Source of the DNA: Azospirillaceae bacterium
GTDB taxonomy: Bacteria; Pseudomonadota; Alphaproteobacteria; Azospirillales; Azospirillaceae
NCBI GenBank assembly: GCA_028283825.1
Contig: JAPWJW010000003.1
Location: 2,108,501-2,172,500, forward strand
Length of the DNA stretch: 64,000 bases
Reading direction: 5' to 3'
Shown: positions 29,471 through 38,532 of the stretch, piece by piece
Position numbering within the stretch: position 1 is the stretch's first letter
How the letters are laid out: the number at the start of each line of letters is the position of its first letter
Notes under the pieces: generated by a model
Seen by the model: the letters and a program-made list of their open reading frames with translations, nothing else
The model's database searches: none
What the model was told of the DNA's origin: nothing
Translations under genes and position numbers: made by a program

Positions 29471-29590
29471 CCGGGCCGGTGATCAGCCGGCCCTAGGCCC
29501 CGACTGGGGCCGCCGCAGGTTTTCGGGGAGCGTAGCGGACTGAAAACCGAGGATAGCCAAGGGCCCGGATGGGCCCGCCGGCGCCTGAGG
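29471..29590 (-). repeat. Structured intergenic repeat, copy 3 (reverse)
   Basis: Read on the minus strand: hairpin A is GGGCCC-atcc-GGGCCC, then the GTTTTCAGTCCGC stem, hairpin C is GGCCCC-agtc-GGGGCC, and terminal hairpin D is GGGCCGG/CCGGCCC (29473-29493). It fills the gap between the convergent feo operon and the next gene, ending 8 bp from that gene's stop codon. Confidence 0.88.
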
Positions 29591-29597
29591 AACAAAA

Positions 29598-30557
29598 CTA
29601 CTTAGGCGCCGCGCGGTTGGCCAGGCGCCACTGGCTGGCCTGGCTGAAGCGCTTGGCCAGGAAGTGGTAGGTACGCTTCAGCAGGGCATCCAGTTCCGGG
29701 CTTTTCTCCACGACGACGTCGCGCCAGTCGTTCAGGATGTCTTCCCAGGGCAGCAGCGACTGGTGCAGGTCGTCGCGCATCTCGCGGATGTAGACGACGT
29801 TCTGGTCGAACTTCTTCAGCATCGCCAGGATTTCGCCGGTCTGGGCATCGATCTGGGCGAAACGCTGTTCCAGGTCGGCGATGGGCGGCAGCGACAGGGT
29901 CTGCATGCGCACGACCTCTTCCTTGACCATGCGCTCGGCCTTATACAGGCGGTGGGCGGTTTCCAGGCCGGTGCGGATCGCCTGCAGGGTGGCGGCCTTT
30001 TCCCGCAAGGCCTCGATATAGGACAGCTCGCGGGCCAGCATGTCGATGTGCATGCCGATCTCTTCCTCCGGGTCGCCGGTCAGCGACAGCCGGTTGGCGA
30101 TGACCAGGAAGGCTTCGCGCACGCGCGCCTTGGTGCTGGGGTCCTCCACCACCTGTTCCAACTGTTCCGGGCTGGAAACGACGGTTTCGCCGCCGGTCAT
30201 CCAGGTGACCAGCTGCACCGTCAGGCGGCCGCGCGCGATGTTATAGTGCCGGTCGTCCACCCGCCAGGAGGAGGTGCCGTCGATCAGCTCATTGGGGATG
30301 GTGTCGCCGGGGCGAATCTCGCGCACATACTTCAGGCCCTTGGCCGCCATGCTCAACAATTGGCCGTCGAAGGACCGGGGTTCGATGCCGAACTCGTTGC
30401 ACAGCTTTTCCAGCGGTACCTCGACATCCAGCTTGCCCAGCTTCATGCACATCACGGGCTCGTCATTGCCCTTGGACAGGATGAAACGGCACCCATCCAC
30501 CGTGAAGACCTTGTGGTCGAACAGGAAATGGGTGCTGCGGTTTGGGCTGGGCTGCAT
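29598..30557 (-). CDS. Conserved hypothetical coiled-coil protein
   Basis: A 319-residue soluble protein. The N-terminal third contains HFLFDHKVFTVDGCRFILSKG and other short beta-type segments; the remainder is strongly helical with heptad-like stretches (MHIDMLARELSYIEALREKA, then MKEE-like and LEQRFAQIDAQTGEILAML). No catalytic motif is recognisable. The ATG at 30557 is chosen because the preceding in-frame residues are low complexity and unlike the rest. It is transcribed alone, divergent from the amino-acid ABC transporter operon. Confidence 0.7.
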   Translation of the reverse strand: MQPSPNRSTHFLFDHKVFTVDGCRFILSKGNDEPVMCMKLGKLDVEVPLEKLCNEFGIEPRSFDGQLLSMAAKGLKYVREIRPGDTIPNELIDGTSSWRVDDRHYNIARGRLTVQLVTWMTGGETVVSSPEQLEQVVEDPSTKARVREAFLVIANRLSLTGDPEEEIGMHIDMLARELSYIEALREKAATLQAIRTGLETAHRLYKAERMVKEEVVRMQTLSLPPIADLEQRFAQIDAQTGEILAMLKKFDQNVVYIREMRDDLHQSLLPWEDILNDWRDVVVEKSPELDALLKRTYHFLAKRFSQASQWRLANRAAPK

Positions 30558-30845
30558 GCCGGTGCTCACGGGGCGTCGGACGGACTGGGAAGCGGACCTG
30601 GGGGACCGAATAGGCTGGAATCGGGCAGAGAGTACCACGTTTGGTGAATGCTGCATCGCCGCAGGCGGCCGTGGATGCCTGCCTTGCGCCCGCGACAGGA
30701 AACCTCTTTGCGTCCCGGGCGGCGCACGGTAGTTTTGCCGGCTTCGGGGCCGGCCTTGAAGGCATGGGGCCCCACGGGCATTTCAGGTTCCGGCGGCGCG
30801 CGGCCAACCCCGCGCCAGGGGCCTCTTGGGAATTCTTGGGGTCTT

Positions 30846-31649
30846 ATGACGCAATCGCCGGCGGTCGCCTTGGACGATCAAGCCACCAACAACGCCATCG
30901 TCGTGCGGGATCTGCACAAGCGGTTTGGCGAGACGGAGGTGCTGAAGGGCATCTCCCTGACGGCGCGGGATGGCGATGTCATCTCCCTCATCGGGTCCTC
31001 CGGTTCCGGCAAAAGCACCTTCCTGCGCTGCATCAACCTGCTGGAAACCCCGGACGAGGGGCAGGTGTGGGTCAACGGCGAACTGATACGCATGGGACGC
31101 GACCGCCAGGGCAAAGCCATCCCGGCCGACCGCCGCCAGGTGGACCGTATCCGCCAGCGGCTGGGCATGGTGTTCCAGGGGTTCAACCTGTGGACCCATA
31201 TGACCGCCCTGGAAAACGTCATCGAGGCGCCCGTCCACGTGCTGGGCGTGCCCCGGGCCGAGGCGGTGGAACGGGCGAAGGCCCTGCTGGACAAGGTGGG
31301 GCTGGGCCAGCGCCGCGACTATTACCCCAGCCAGCTGTCGGGCGGACAGCAGCAGCGCGCCGCCATCGCCCGCATGCTGGCGATGCAGCCCCGCGTCATG
31401 CTGTTCGATGAGCCGACGTCAGCCCTGGATCCCGAACTGGTGGGCGAGGTGCTGCGCGTCATCCGCCAATTGGCGGATGAGGGCAGCACCATGCTGATCG
31501 TCACGCATGAGATGGCGTTCGCCCGCGACGTCTCCTCCCACGTCATGTTCCTGCACCAGGGGCGGGTGGAGGAGGAGGGGACGCCGGCCGAAGTGTTCGG
31601 CAATCCCCGCAGCGAACGCTGCCGGCAATTCCTGGCGCACCGCGCATAG
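30846..31649 (+). CDS. Polar amino-acid ABC transporter, ATP-binding subunit
   Basis: A 267-residue ATPase of the HisP/GlnQ/ArtP group. Walker A is GSSGSGKST, the Q-loop segment MVFQGFNLWTHMTALENVIEAP is typical of basic amino-acid importers, the signature is LSGGQQQRAAIAR, Walker B is VMLFDEPTSALDP, and the switch His is in IVTHEM. It powers the importer made of the following binding protein and two permeases. The ATG at 30846 starts shortly before the conserved domain. The order ATPase, binding protein, permease, permease matches histidine/lysine/arginine systems. Confidence 0.92.
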   Translation: MTQSPAVALDDQATNNAIVVRDLHKRFGETEVLKGISLTARDGDVISLIGSSGSGKSTFLRCINLLETPDEGQVWVNGELIRMGRDRQGKAIPADRRQVDRIRQRLGMVFQGFNLWTHMTALENVIEAPVHVLGVPRAEAVERAKALLDKVGLGQRRDYYPSQLSGGQQQRAAIARMLAMQPRVMLFDEPTSALDPELVGEVLRVIRQLADEGSTMLIVTHEMAFARDVSSHVMFLHQGRVEEEGTPAEVFGNPRSERCRQFLAHRA

Positions 31650-31744
31650 GGCATACTGCACAGCAAGACGGACGGCCGAACTGGCCCCGGCCAGCGCCGG
31701 CGGGACAGCGGACCGTCCCATTCATCGGGTTTTCAGGGGGTTTC

Positions 31745-32635
31745 ATGAAGAAGGTGATCGTGGCCGTGGTGGCCGTGGCCGTCATCGCCGGCGTGGGTTT
31801 CTGGATGGCGGGGCGCAAGCCGGCCGGGACCGGCGGCGCGCCCACCATGACCGACCGGGGCGTGCCCGACCCGCTGCGCGTGGCGACGGAGGGGGCCTAC
31901 CCCCCGTTCAACGTGGCGGAGCCCGACGGCACCCTGAAGGGGTTTGAGATCGACCTGGCCAAGGATCTGTGCCACCGCCTGGGCGTGCGGTGCGAGATCA
32001 CCGCCCAGGCCTGGGACGGCATCATCCCCGGGCTGCAGGCCGGCAAGTACGACGTCATCCTGGCCGGCATGTCGGCCACGGAGGAACGGCGCCAGGCGGT
32101 GGACTTCACCATCCCCTATGCCGTCACCGCCGCCTATTTCGTGGCGCCCAAGGACAGCCCCCTGACCAAGGTGGACTACGGCCTGCAGCGCCTGGACCTG
32201 TCCAACATGGATGAGGCGTCGACCACGGCGCTGGACAAGCTGAAGGCGGCCTTGAAGGGCAAGACCGTGGGCGTGCAGGTGGCCACCATCCACGCCAACT
32301 TCCTGGACACGTATCTCGCCGACACCGTCACCATCCGCCGCTATGACACCCAGCAAAACCTGGCGCTGGATCTGGCGACCGGCCGCATCGACGCGGGCCT
32401 GGCCGACATGACCGGCTGGCAGCCCTTCCTGGAGGGCACGGATGGCCAGAACAGCGCCGTGTTCGGCCCCGGCATCGCCGGCGGCCTGTTCGGTCCCGGC
32501 ATCGCCGTGGCGCTGGCCAAGGGCGACGGCCGCCTGCTGGACGCGCTGAACGGCGCCATCACCGCCGCCAAGGAAGACGGCAGCCTGAAGAAGATGGCGG
32601 AGCAGTGGTTCCATTTTGACGCGTCGGCGCATTAA
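31745..32635 (+). CDS. Polar amino-acid ABC transporter, substrate-binding protein
   Basis: A 296-residue periplasmic binding protein (SBP_bac_3 family). The N-terminal hydrophobic segment (VIVAVVAVAVIAGVGFWMA) is a signal peptide or anchor. The mature protein opens with LRVATEGAYPPFN and GFEIDLAKDLCHRLGVRCE, then WDGIIPGLQAGKYDVILAGMSAT and RRQAVDFTIPY, the classical histidine/lysine/arginine/ornithine-binding pattern, and ends KKMAEQWFHFD. Substrate choice among basic amino acids or opines cannot be read from sequence alone. Confidence 0.92.
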   Translation: MKKVIVAVVAVAVIAGVGFWMAGRKPAGTGGAPTMTDRGVPDPLRVATEGAYPPFNVAEPDGTLKGFEIDLAKDLCHRLGVRCEITAQAWDGIIPGLQAGKYDVILAGMSATEERRQAVDFTIPYAVTAAYFVAPKDSPLTKVDYGLQRLDLSNMDEASTTALDKLKAALKGKTVGVQVATIHANFLDTYLADTVTIRRYDTQQNLALDLATGRIDAGLADMTGWQPFLEGTDGQNSAVFGPGIAGGLFGPGIAVALAKGDGRLLDALNGAITAAKEDGSLKKMAEQWFHFDASAH

Positions 32636-32674
32636 GCGCCGCCCTCAATCGCCGGGCGCGGGCTTTTTGTTTTT

Positions 32675-32761
32675 CCTCAGACGCCGGCGGGGCATCCGCC
32701 CCTTGGCTGTCCTCGCTGCGCCCTGCGGTGCTCGCTCCGGCGGCCGCGGTCGCGGCCTAGG
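32675..32761 (+). repeat. Structured intergenic repeat, copy 4a (forward)
   Basis: Hairpin A is GGGGC-atcc-GCCCC and hairpin C is GGCCGC-ggtc-GCGGCC; the central stem is diverged (CTGCGCCCTGCGGTGC). A GGGCGCGGGC segment followed by CTTTTTGTTTTT lies just before it (32652-32674) and may terminate part of the transcripts after the binding-protein gene. It faces copy 4b in inverted orientation. Confidence 0.8.
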
Positions 32762-32795
32762 ATTTGAGAAGTGCCGAGTAAGCGAGCGAAGCGAG

Positions 32796-32891
32796 TAGGC
32801 CCCGACCGGGGCCGCCGGAGATTTCCGGGGAACGCAGTGGACTGGAAATCGAGGATAAGCCAAGGGGCGGATGCCCCGCCGGCGCTTGAGG
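32796..32891 (-). repeat. Structured intergenic repeat, copy 4b (reverse)
   Basis: Read on the minus strand: hairpin A is GGGGC-atcc-GCCCC, the central stem is ATTTCCAGTCCAC...CCGGAAAT, and hairpin C is GGCCCC-ggtc-GGGGCC. Its outer end supplies GAGGA, nine to ten bases before the GTG start of the first permease gene, so the element appears to form part of that gene's ribosome-binding site. Confidence 0.85.
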
Positions 32892-32900
32892 AACTGAAAA

Positions 32901-33614
32901 GTGAACTTTGACCTGCTGGGGTTCGGGGCCAAGGGCTGGGGTTTGCAGTTGCTGCAGGGCATGGGGATGACCGTGCTGGTGGCGGTGTCGGCCTATGTCC
33001 TGGGCTTGGTGCTGGGTGGGGCGGCGGCGGCATGCAAGCTGTCGGGCCACCGGGGCGGCCGGGTGGCGGCCGACGCCTACACCACCATCGTGCGCGGCGT
33101 ACCCTCCCTGCTGGTCATCTATCTGCTGTTCTTCGGGGGCGCCAGTGCTGCCGCCTGGGTCGCCAACCTGCTGGGTTTCAACGGCCCGGTGGAATTGAGC
33201 GCCCTGCCCGTGGGCATCCTGGCGGTGGGCACGGTGTCCGGCGCCTATTCGGCGGAGGTGCTGCGCGGCGGCGCCTTGGCCGTGCCCCAGGGCCAACTTG
33301 AGGCCGCCAAGGCCCTGGGCATGGGGCGCTGGCTGACCTTCAGTCGCATCCACCTGCCCCAGACCCTGCGCTACGCCCTGCCGGGCCTGGGCAACGTCTG
33401 GCAACTGACCCTGAAGGACACTTCGCTGGTGTCCGTCGTGGCGCTGGTGGAACTGATGCGCGTGGCCTACCTGGCCCAGGGCGCCACCCGCCAGCCCTTC
33501 CTGTTCTTCACCACCGCCGGCGTGCTGTACCTGGTGCTGGCGGGGGTGTCGGGTCGTCTGTTCGCCTGGGCCGAGGCGCGGACCACGCGGGGCGTGCGGA
33601 GGGCTGCGCGATGA
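32901..33614 (+). CDS. Polar amino-acid ABC transporter, permease (HisQ-type)
   Basis: A 237-residue inner-membrane permease with about five transmembrane helices. The helix-loop that docks the ATPase reads EAAKALGMGRWLTFSRIHLPQTLRYALPG (the EAA loop), and GAYSAEVLRGG precedes it, as in HisQ/HisM proteins. It starts with GTG at 32901, with GAGGA from the adjacent repeat element as ribosome-binding site. The gap of 265 bp from the binding-protein gene is filled by two inverted repeat copies. It pairs with the next permease as a heterodimer. Confidence 0.92.
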   Translation: MNFDLLGFGAKGWGLQLLQGMGMTVLVAVSAYVLGLVLGGAAAACKLSGHRGGRVAADAYTTIVRGVPSLLVIYLLFFGGASAAAWVANLLGFNGPVELSALPVGILAVGTVSGAYSAEVLRGGALAVPQGQLEAAKALGMGRWLTFSRIHLPQTLRYALPGLGNVWQLTLKDTSLVSVVALVELMRVAYLAQGATRQPFLFFTTAGVLYLVLAGVSGRLFAWAEARTTRGVRRAAR

Positions 33615-34321
33615 ACTCCTCCCTGATCGGCGCCTTGTGGGATGCCTTGCCGCAGTTCGCCGCCGGCGCCTGGCTGACGGTGCAACTGGTGGCCCTGTCG
33701 CTGCTGGTGGGCCTGCTGCTGGCCACGGGGGTGGCGGTGATGCGCCTGTCGCACACGGCCCCCCTGGCCTGGCTGGCGCGCGGCTACATCTACATTTTCC
33801 GGTCCACGCCGCTGCTGGTTCAGATCTTCCTGATCTATTACGGCCTGGGTCAGTTCGAGGCCGTGCGGCAGAGTGTGCTGTGGCCCATCCTGCGCGAACC
33901 CTACTGGTGCGCCATCATTGCCTTTACCTTGAACACCGGCGCCTACACGGCCGAGATCATGCGCGGCGGCATCGAGGCGGTGCCCCATGGCCAGATCGAG
34001 GCGGCGAAGGCCTGCGGCATGAACGGGGTCCTGCTGTTCCGCCGCATCATCCTGCCCCAGGCCTTCCGCCTTGCGCTGCCGGCCTATGGCAATGAGATCA
34101 TCCTGATGCTGCAGGGCACGGCGCTGGCCAGCACCGTCACCCTGATGGAACTGACGGGTGTCGCCAGGGCCGTCGCCGCCCGCACTTTCCAGCCCATCGA
34201 GGTGTACTGCCTGGCGGGCGCGGTCTACCTCGCCTTGAGTTTCCTCATCACCCGGGGCGTGCAGGCGGCGGAACGGCGGCTGAACCATATGGGACGGGCA
34301 CCCAAGAAACAGGCGGCGTAG
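33611..34321 (+). CDS. Polar amino-acid ABC transporter, permease (HisM-type)
   Basis: A 236-residue inner-membrane permease. FRSTPLLVQIFLIYYG near residue 65 is the HisM-family signature, NTGAYTAEIMRGG precedes the EAA loop EAAKACGMNGVLLFRRIILPQAFR, and about five transmembrane helices are predicted by hydrophobicity. Its ATG overlaps the previous permease stop by 4 bp (ATGA). It is the last gene of the importer operon. Confidence 0.92.
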   Translation: MNSSLIGALWDALPQFAAGAWLTVQLVALSLLVGLLLATGVAVMRLSHTAPLAWLARGYIYIFRSTPLLVQIFLIYYGLGQFEAVRQSVLWPILREPYWCAIIAFTLNTGAYTAEIMRGGIEAVPHGQIEAAKACGMNGVLLFRRIILPQAFRLALPAYGNEIILMLQGTALASTVTLMELTGVARAVAARTFQPIEVYCLAGAVYLALSFLITRGVQAAERRLNHMGRAPKKQAA

Positions 34322-34475
34322 ATACCCGGCCGCGACGATTATGCGCGGCGTCGCGCGCCCCAAAAACTTGGGGGACGAGCCAGCTCATTTCCCCCCTTGA
34401 GTTGCCGTGGATTTGCTCTGCATAAGAGAGGGCATATCCCCTTATGTCCCACCGCCCTCTGACCCAAGCTGGATC

Positions 34476-35096
34476 ATGACGAAAACCCTACGCAGCGTTC
34501 TGCGCGGCCGTGCCCTGTGCGCCTCCGCTTCCTTGTTTGCCCTGGCCGTTGCCGTGATGGGGGCCGCATCCGCGCGGGCCGCCGATCGGGACCCCGATCT
34601 TCTGGCCGTGGGCGTGGGCGTCTATGACCAGTCCTGGATCGATCCGCCGGCCTTCTTCCAGGTGGACGCCGACACCCCCCATGACCGCACCCAGTTCGTC
34701 ACCGCCGAATACCGCTTCGGTTGGTCGCCGCTGAAGGTTGGCGACTGGTTCGCCGTCAAGCCGCTGGTGGGCGTCCTCACCACCTTCAAGGGCAGCGTCT
34801 ACACCTATGGCGGCTTCGGTGCGGATTTCCGTTACGGCCACCTGTTCATCACGCCCAGCGTCGCCGCCGGCTACTACGCCCATGGTGATGGCAAGGACAT
34901 GGGCTATCCCCTGGAGTTTCGCACCCAGATCGAAACCGGCTGGCGATTCGACAACGGTGACCGCTTCTCCTTCGCCCTCAGCCATATCTCAAACGCCGAG
35001 TTGGGCAAGACCGTCACCATCCCCGGCACGCCGCGCACCCGCACGGTGAACCCCGGGGCGAACAACCTGGTGGCCTATTACAGCTTCGCCCTCTGA
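34476..35096 (+). CDS. PagL-like outer-membrane acyloxyacyl hydrolase family protein
   Basis: About 206 residues. A signal peptide (ALCASASLFALAVAVMGAASARA) precedes a small beta-barrel that ends in an aromatic (AYYSFAL). The lipid A 3-O-deacylase pattern is recognisable: the His-x-Ser pair in LSHISNAELG and the later NPGANNLVAYY. In PagL the third catalytic residue is a Glu two positions after NPG; here that position is Asn, and there is an insertion between the motifs. The protein may therefore be inactive or use another residue. An upstream start at 34407 is less likely. Confidence 0.72.
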   Translation: MTKTLRSVLRGRALCASASLFALAVAVMGAASARAADRDPDLLAVGVGVYDQSWIDPPAFFQVDADTPHDRTQFVTAEYRFGWSPLKVGDWFAVKPLVGVLTTFKGSVYTYGGFGADFRYGHLFITPSVAAGYYAHGDGKDMGYPLEFRTQIETGWRFDNGDRFSFALSHISNAELGKTVTIPGTPRTRTVNPGANNLVAYYSFAL

Positions 35097-35123
35097 TCCC
35101 CAGGGATCGGCACAGGCTTGCGA

Positions 35124-35160
35124 ACGGCGCGGGGCAGGGCAACCTTCCCCGCGCCGTTTT
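35124..35160 (+). terminator. Rho-independent terminator after the PagL-like gene
   Basis: ACGGCGCGGGG and CCCCGCGCCGT form an exact 11-bp stem with a 12-base loop, followed by TTTT. It lies 28 bases after the stop codon. Confidence 0.85.
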
Positions 35161-35250
35161 CATTCGGGCCGATCTGGCAATTGGATACACCAACGCCAAA
35201 AGCCGCGCCCAAGGCGCGGCATCAAATCGTCCGACAGGAAGAAGGGGATT

Positions 35251-35326
35251 TGGTGGAGCCGAGGAGGATCGAACTCCTGGCCTACGCATTGCGAACGCGT
35301 CGCTCTCCCAGCTGAGCTACGGCCCC
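35251..35326 (-). tRNA. tRNA-Ala (anticodon CGC)
   Basis: A 76-nt cloverleaf on the minus strand. The acceptor arm starts GGGGCCG and pairs with CGGCTCC before an encoded CCA. The D arm is GCTCAGCTGGGAGAGC, the anticodon loop TTCGCAA gives anticodon CGC (reads GCG alanine codons), and the T arm contains GGTTCGATCC-type sequence (AGTTCGATCCT). GCG is a frequent alanine codon in this GC-rich genome. It stands alone between convergent genes. Confidence 0.95.
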
Positions 35327-35582
35327 ACACTCAAATCCGGCAACGGGCTGGTTGGCCCGGGCGCCTGAAGTGGGCGGGATAATGCTCAGGACGGGGGGAG
35401 GTGTCAAGCGGCCATTCTGCTGAATTAGCGGAATGCGCGTCATGCGCCCGCCGATGGCCGTCAAGCCATGGGGCCGCTTGGGCGACAACCGCCCTTGTCC
35501 AATGCCGTCCGCCTATGGACAAGGCGGTGGGGCGCCCTTAGGGTGGCGCCACACCGTTGAAACCATTAGGGACGGCGCCGCC

Positions 35583-35885
35583 ATGGATCCTGTGATCCGC
35601 ACCATCGTCGAAGTGCTGCTGACGGTCTTGAACCTGTATCAGTGGGTGTTCATCATCAGCGCGGTGATGAGCTGGCTGATCGCCTTCGGCGTCGTCAACA
35701 CCTACAACCGCTTCGTCAACACGGTGGTCGACATCACCGGCCGCCTGACGGAGCCGTTGCTGCGCCCCATCCGCCGCGTGGTGCCGGACATCGGCGGCGT
35801 CGATATCTCCTTCATCGTTGCCATCCTGATCCTGTTCGCGCTGCAGCGGCTGCTGGTCAACTTCATGGCCTACTCGGCCTTCTAA
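35583..35885 (+). CDS. YggT family membrane protein
   Basis: A 100-residue inner-membrane protein with two transmembrane helices (about 8-32 and 75-95) around the conserved NRFVNTVVDITGRLTEPLLRPIRRVVP loop. The family is linked to osmotic stress tolerance, cell division or membrane-protein organisation, without a defined activity. The ATG at 35583 lies directly after GACGGCGCC; no strong Shine-Dalgarno is seen. It precedes a DUF167 gene by 6 bp, a conserved pairing (yggT-yggU). Confidence 0.9.
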   Translation: MDPVIRTIVEVLLTVLNLYQWVFIISAVMSWLIAFGVVNTYNRFVNTVVDITGRLTEPLLRPIRRVVPDIGGVDISFIVAILILFALQRLLVNFMAYSAF

Positions 35886-35891
35886 GCCACC

Positions 35892-36215
35892 ATGACGGAT
35901 GCCAAGGCGGCGGTTGAGGCGGTGAATGGCGGCGTGCGCGTGTACCTTCGCGTCACCCCCCGCGCGTCGCGCAACGCCGTCCTGGGGCCGATGGACGGGC
36001 CTGAGGGCCGACAGCTACTGAAGGTGGCCGTCACCACCGTGCCCGAGGATGGCAAGGCCAACGAAGCCGTGCTGAAGCTGCTGTCCAAGGCCTGGCGTGT
36101 GCCCAAATCCAGCCTGACCATCGTTGCCGGCCAGACCGACCGCAACAAGGTGGTGCAGGTGGCGGGGGATGCGGGGGAATTGCTGGCGGTGATTCTCGCG
36201 CCCTGGGAAGGGTGA
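35892..36215 (+). CDS. DUF167 (YggU) family protein
   Basis: A 107-residue small soluble protein with the DUF167 pattern: VRVYLRVTPRASRNAVLGP near the start, LKVAVTTVPEDGKANEAVLKLLSKAWRV in the middle, and LTIVAGQTDRNKVVQVAG. The function is unknown. It follows yggT by 6 bp in what is clearly one operon. Confidence 0.9.
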   Translation: MTDAKAAVEAVNGGVRVYLRVTPRASRNAVLGPMDGPEGRQLLKVAVTTVPEDGKANEAVLKLLSKAWRVPKSSLTIVAGQTDRNKVVQVAGDAGELLAVILAPWEG

Positions 36216-36221
36216 CATCCC

Positions 36222-36647
36222 TCAGCCACCACGCAGCCCCACTTCAACGAGGACGCCTGCGGCCAGGCCCAGCCACCACACCCAGAAGACCTTGCGCGGC
36301 TGATTGAGACAGCTTGTTCGCCGCCAGAGGTAGGCGGGCGTCAAGAGCACCCAGAGGAAGGAAAAATTCCGTCCCAGCCGGTTCAGCGCCGGGCGGATGG
36401 CGCCCCGGTCCAGGCCTGCCAGCACCAGATAGGCGATGCCAGTGGCGAAACTTCCAACCAACTTCACGTCGTGTGGCGGTGTGCCGTGCAATTGGTGAAG
36501 CGCATGTTCGATCAATGCGCCGATTGGTGGAACGATCACCATGGCATAAGCATAGATGTCGGGGATACGGATGTCGTCTGGCTGTCCATCCGTTTCCAAT
36601 GGTGAATCGGACGAGGTGTTCGGCCCCGATAGAGTTTGGTCCGTCAT
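36222..36647 (-). CDS. Hypothetical membrane protein
   Basis: A 141-residue protein with a polar N-terminus of about 30 residues and three or four hydrophobic segments (YAYAMVIVPPIGALIEHAL, LVGSFATGIAYLVLAGL, FSFLWVLLTPAYLW, VFWVWWLGLAAGVLVEV). The pattern WVLLTPAYLWRRTSCLNQPRKVF is reminiscent of small bacterial zinc-ribbon-less membrane proteins, but I do not recognise a family. AGGGGAA supports the ATG at 36647. It converges on the DUF167 gene with 6 bp between stop codons. Confidence 0.65.
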   Translation of the reverse strand: MTDQTLSGPNTSSDSPLETDGQPDDIRIPDIYAYAMVIVPPIGALIEHALHQLHGTPPHDVKLVGSFATGIAYLVLAGLDRGAIRPALNRLGRNFSFLWVLLTPAYLWRRTSCLNQPRKVFWVWWLGLAAGVLVEVGLRGG

Positions 36648-36730
36648 CGCGTCATTCCCCTGCATTATCGCCTCAGCCCTCAAAGGCTACGCGATGGATA
36701 CGGCCCCGCAAAGGGGCGCGAAGACCCAAA

Positions 36731-36764
36731 GAAAAAGCCCCGCCCGGTTTCCCGGGACGGGGCC
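36731..36764 (-). terminator. Rho-independent terminator of argG
   Basis: On the minus strand GCCCCGTCCCGGG and CCGGGCGGGGC pair, followed by TTTTTC (the GAAAAA at 36731-36736 on the plus strand). It lies about 32 bases past the argG stop codon. Confidence 0.85.
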
Positions 36765-36796
36765 TTGTCCTTCAGCGATGGGAATGATGCCGCCGC

Positions 36797-38008
<1,212 letters not shown>

Positions 38009-38137
38009 GACGGTACGCCCGCTTTGCTGGGGGGAATTCGTCGCGGACGTTATCCGCCGGGCGCCCGGCTGGCAAGAATGCTGCGCCTGTGGCGGCCGCA
38101 TCCCCCGCCCGCGCCGGATAGTGGCGCTCACGGCTGT

Positions 38138-38257
38138 TGTTCGCCGAGCGGCGAACACGGTGTGGTCAAGCGGCCAAGGATGGGATATGTTCGCCGTACG
38201 ACGAACGGAGCGCTTTATAAAGGCAGGCCATGTCCGTTGTTAGCCGAACGCAGAACA
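38138..38257 (+). promoter_or_regulatory. Three evenly spaced palindromic operators of hipBA
   Basis: Site 1 (38138-38157) is an exact palindrome, TGTTCGCCG-AG-CGGCGAACA. Site 2 (38188-38207) is TGTTCGCCG-TA-CGACGAACG. Site 3 (38238-38257) is TGTTAGCCG-AA-CGCAGAACA. They start exactly 50 bp apart, with the third overlapping the first codons of hipB. This fits autorepression by a HipB-type regulator with cooperative binding. Confidence 0.75.
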
Positions 38258-38532
38258 GAAATCAGGCCCGAGGGGAAGCCTTGGCCCAATTCGGCGCCAT
38301 CGTTCAGGCGGTGGATGAGGCGGTTCCCTTGGATGGGCCGGATCGGTTGGGCGCCCTCATCCGGGCGCGGCGACGGGCATTGGGCATGACCCTGCGCGCC
38401 GCCGCCGCCGGCACCGGCCTCAGCTTGTCCTTTCTGTCGGCGGTGGAGAACGGCAAGCCCACGGCCGAACTGGGCAAGGTTATGAGCTATATGCAGGCGC
38501 TGGGCATAGACCTGTTCGGGGCTATCCGGTGA
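38230..38532 (+). CDS. hipB: HipB-like antitoxin/repressor (Xre family)
   Basis: A 100-residue DNA-binding protein. An N-terminal arm of about 40 residues precedes the helix-turn-helix [45 protein letters not shown], the HipB-type Xre domain. It neutralises the HipA kinase and represses the operon. AAGGCAGG five bases upstream supports the ATG at 38230, although operator 3 then overlaps the coding region. Its stop overlaps the hipA start. Confidence 0.88.
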   Translation: MSVVSRTQNRNQARGEALAQFGAIVQAVDEAVPLDGPDRLGALIRARRRALGMTLRAAAAGTGLSLSFLSAVENGKPTAELGKVMSYMQALGIDLFGAIR

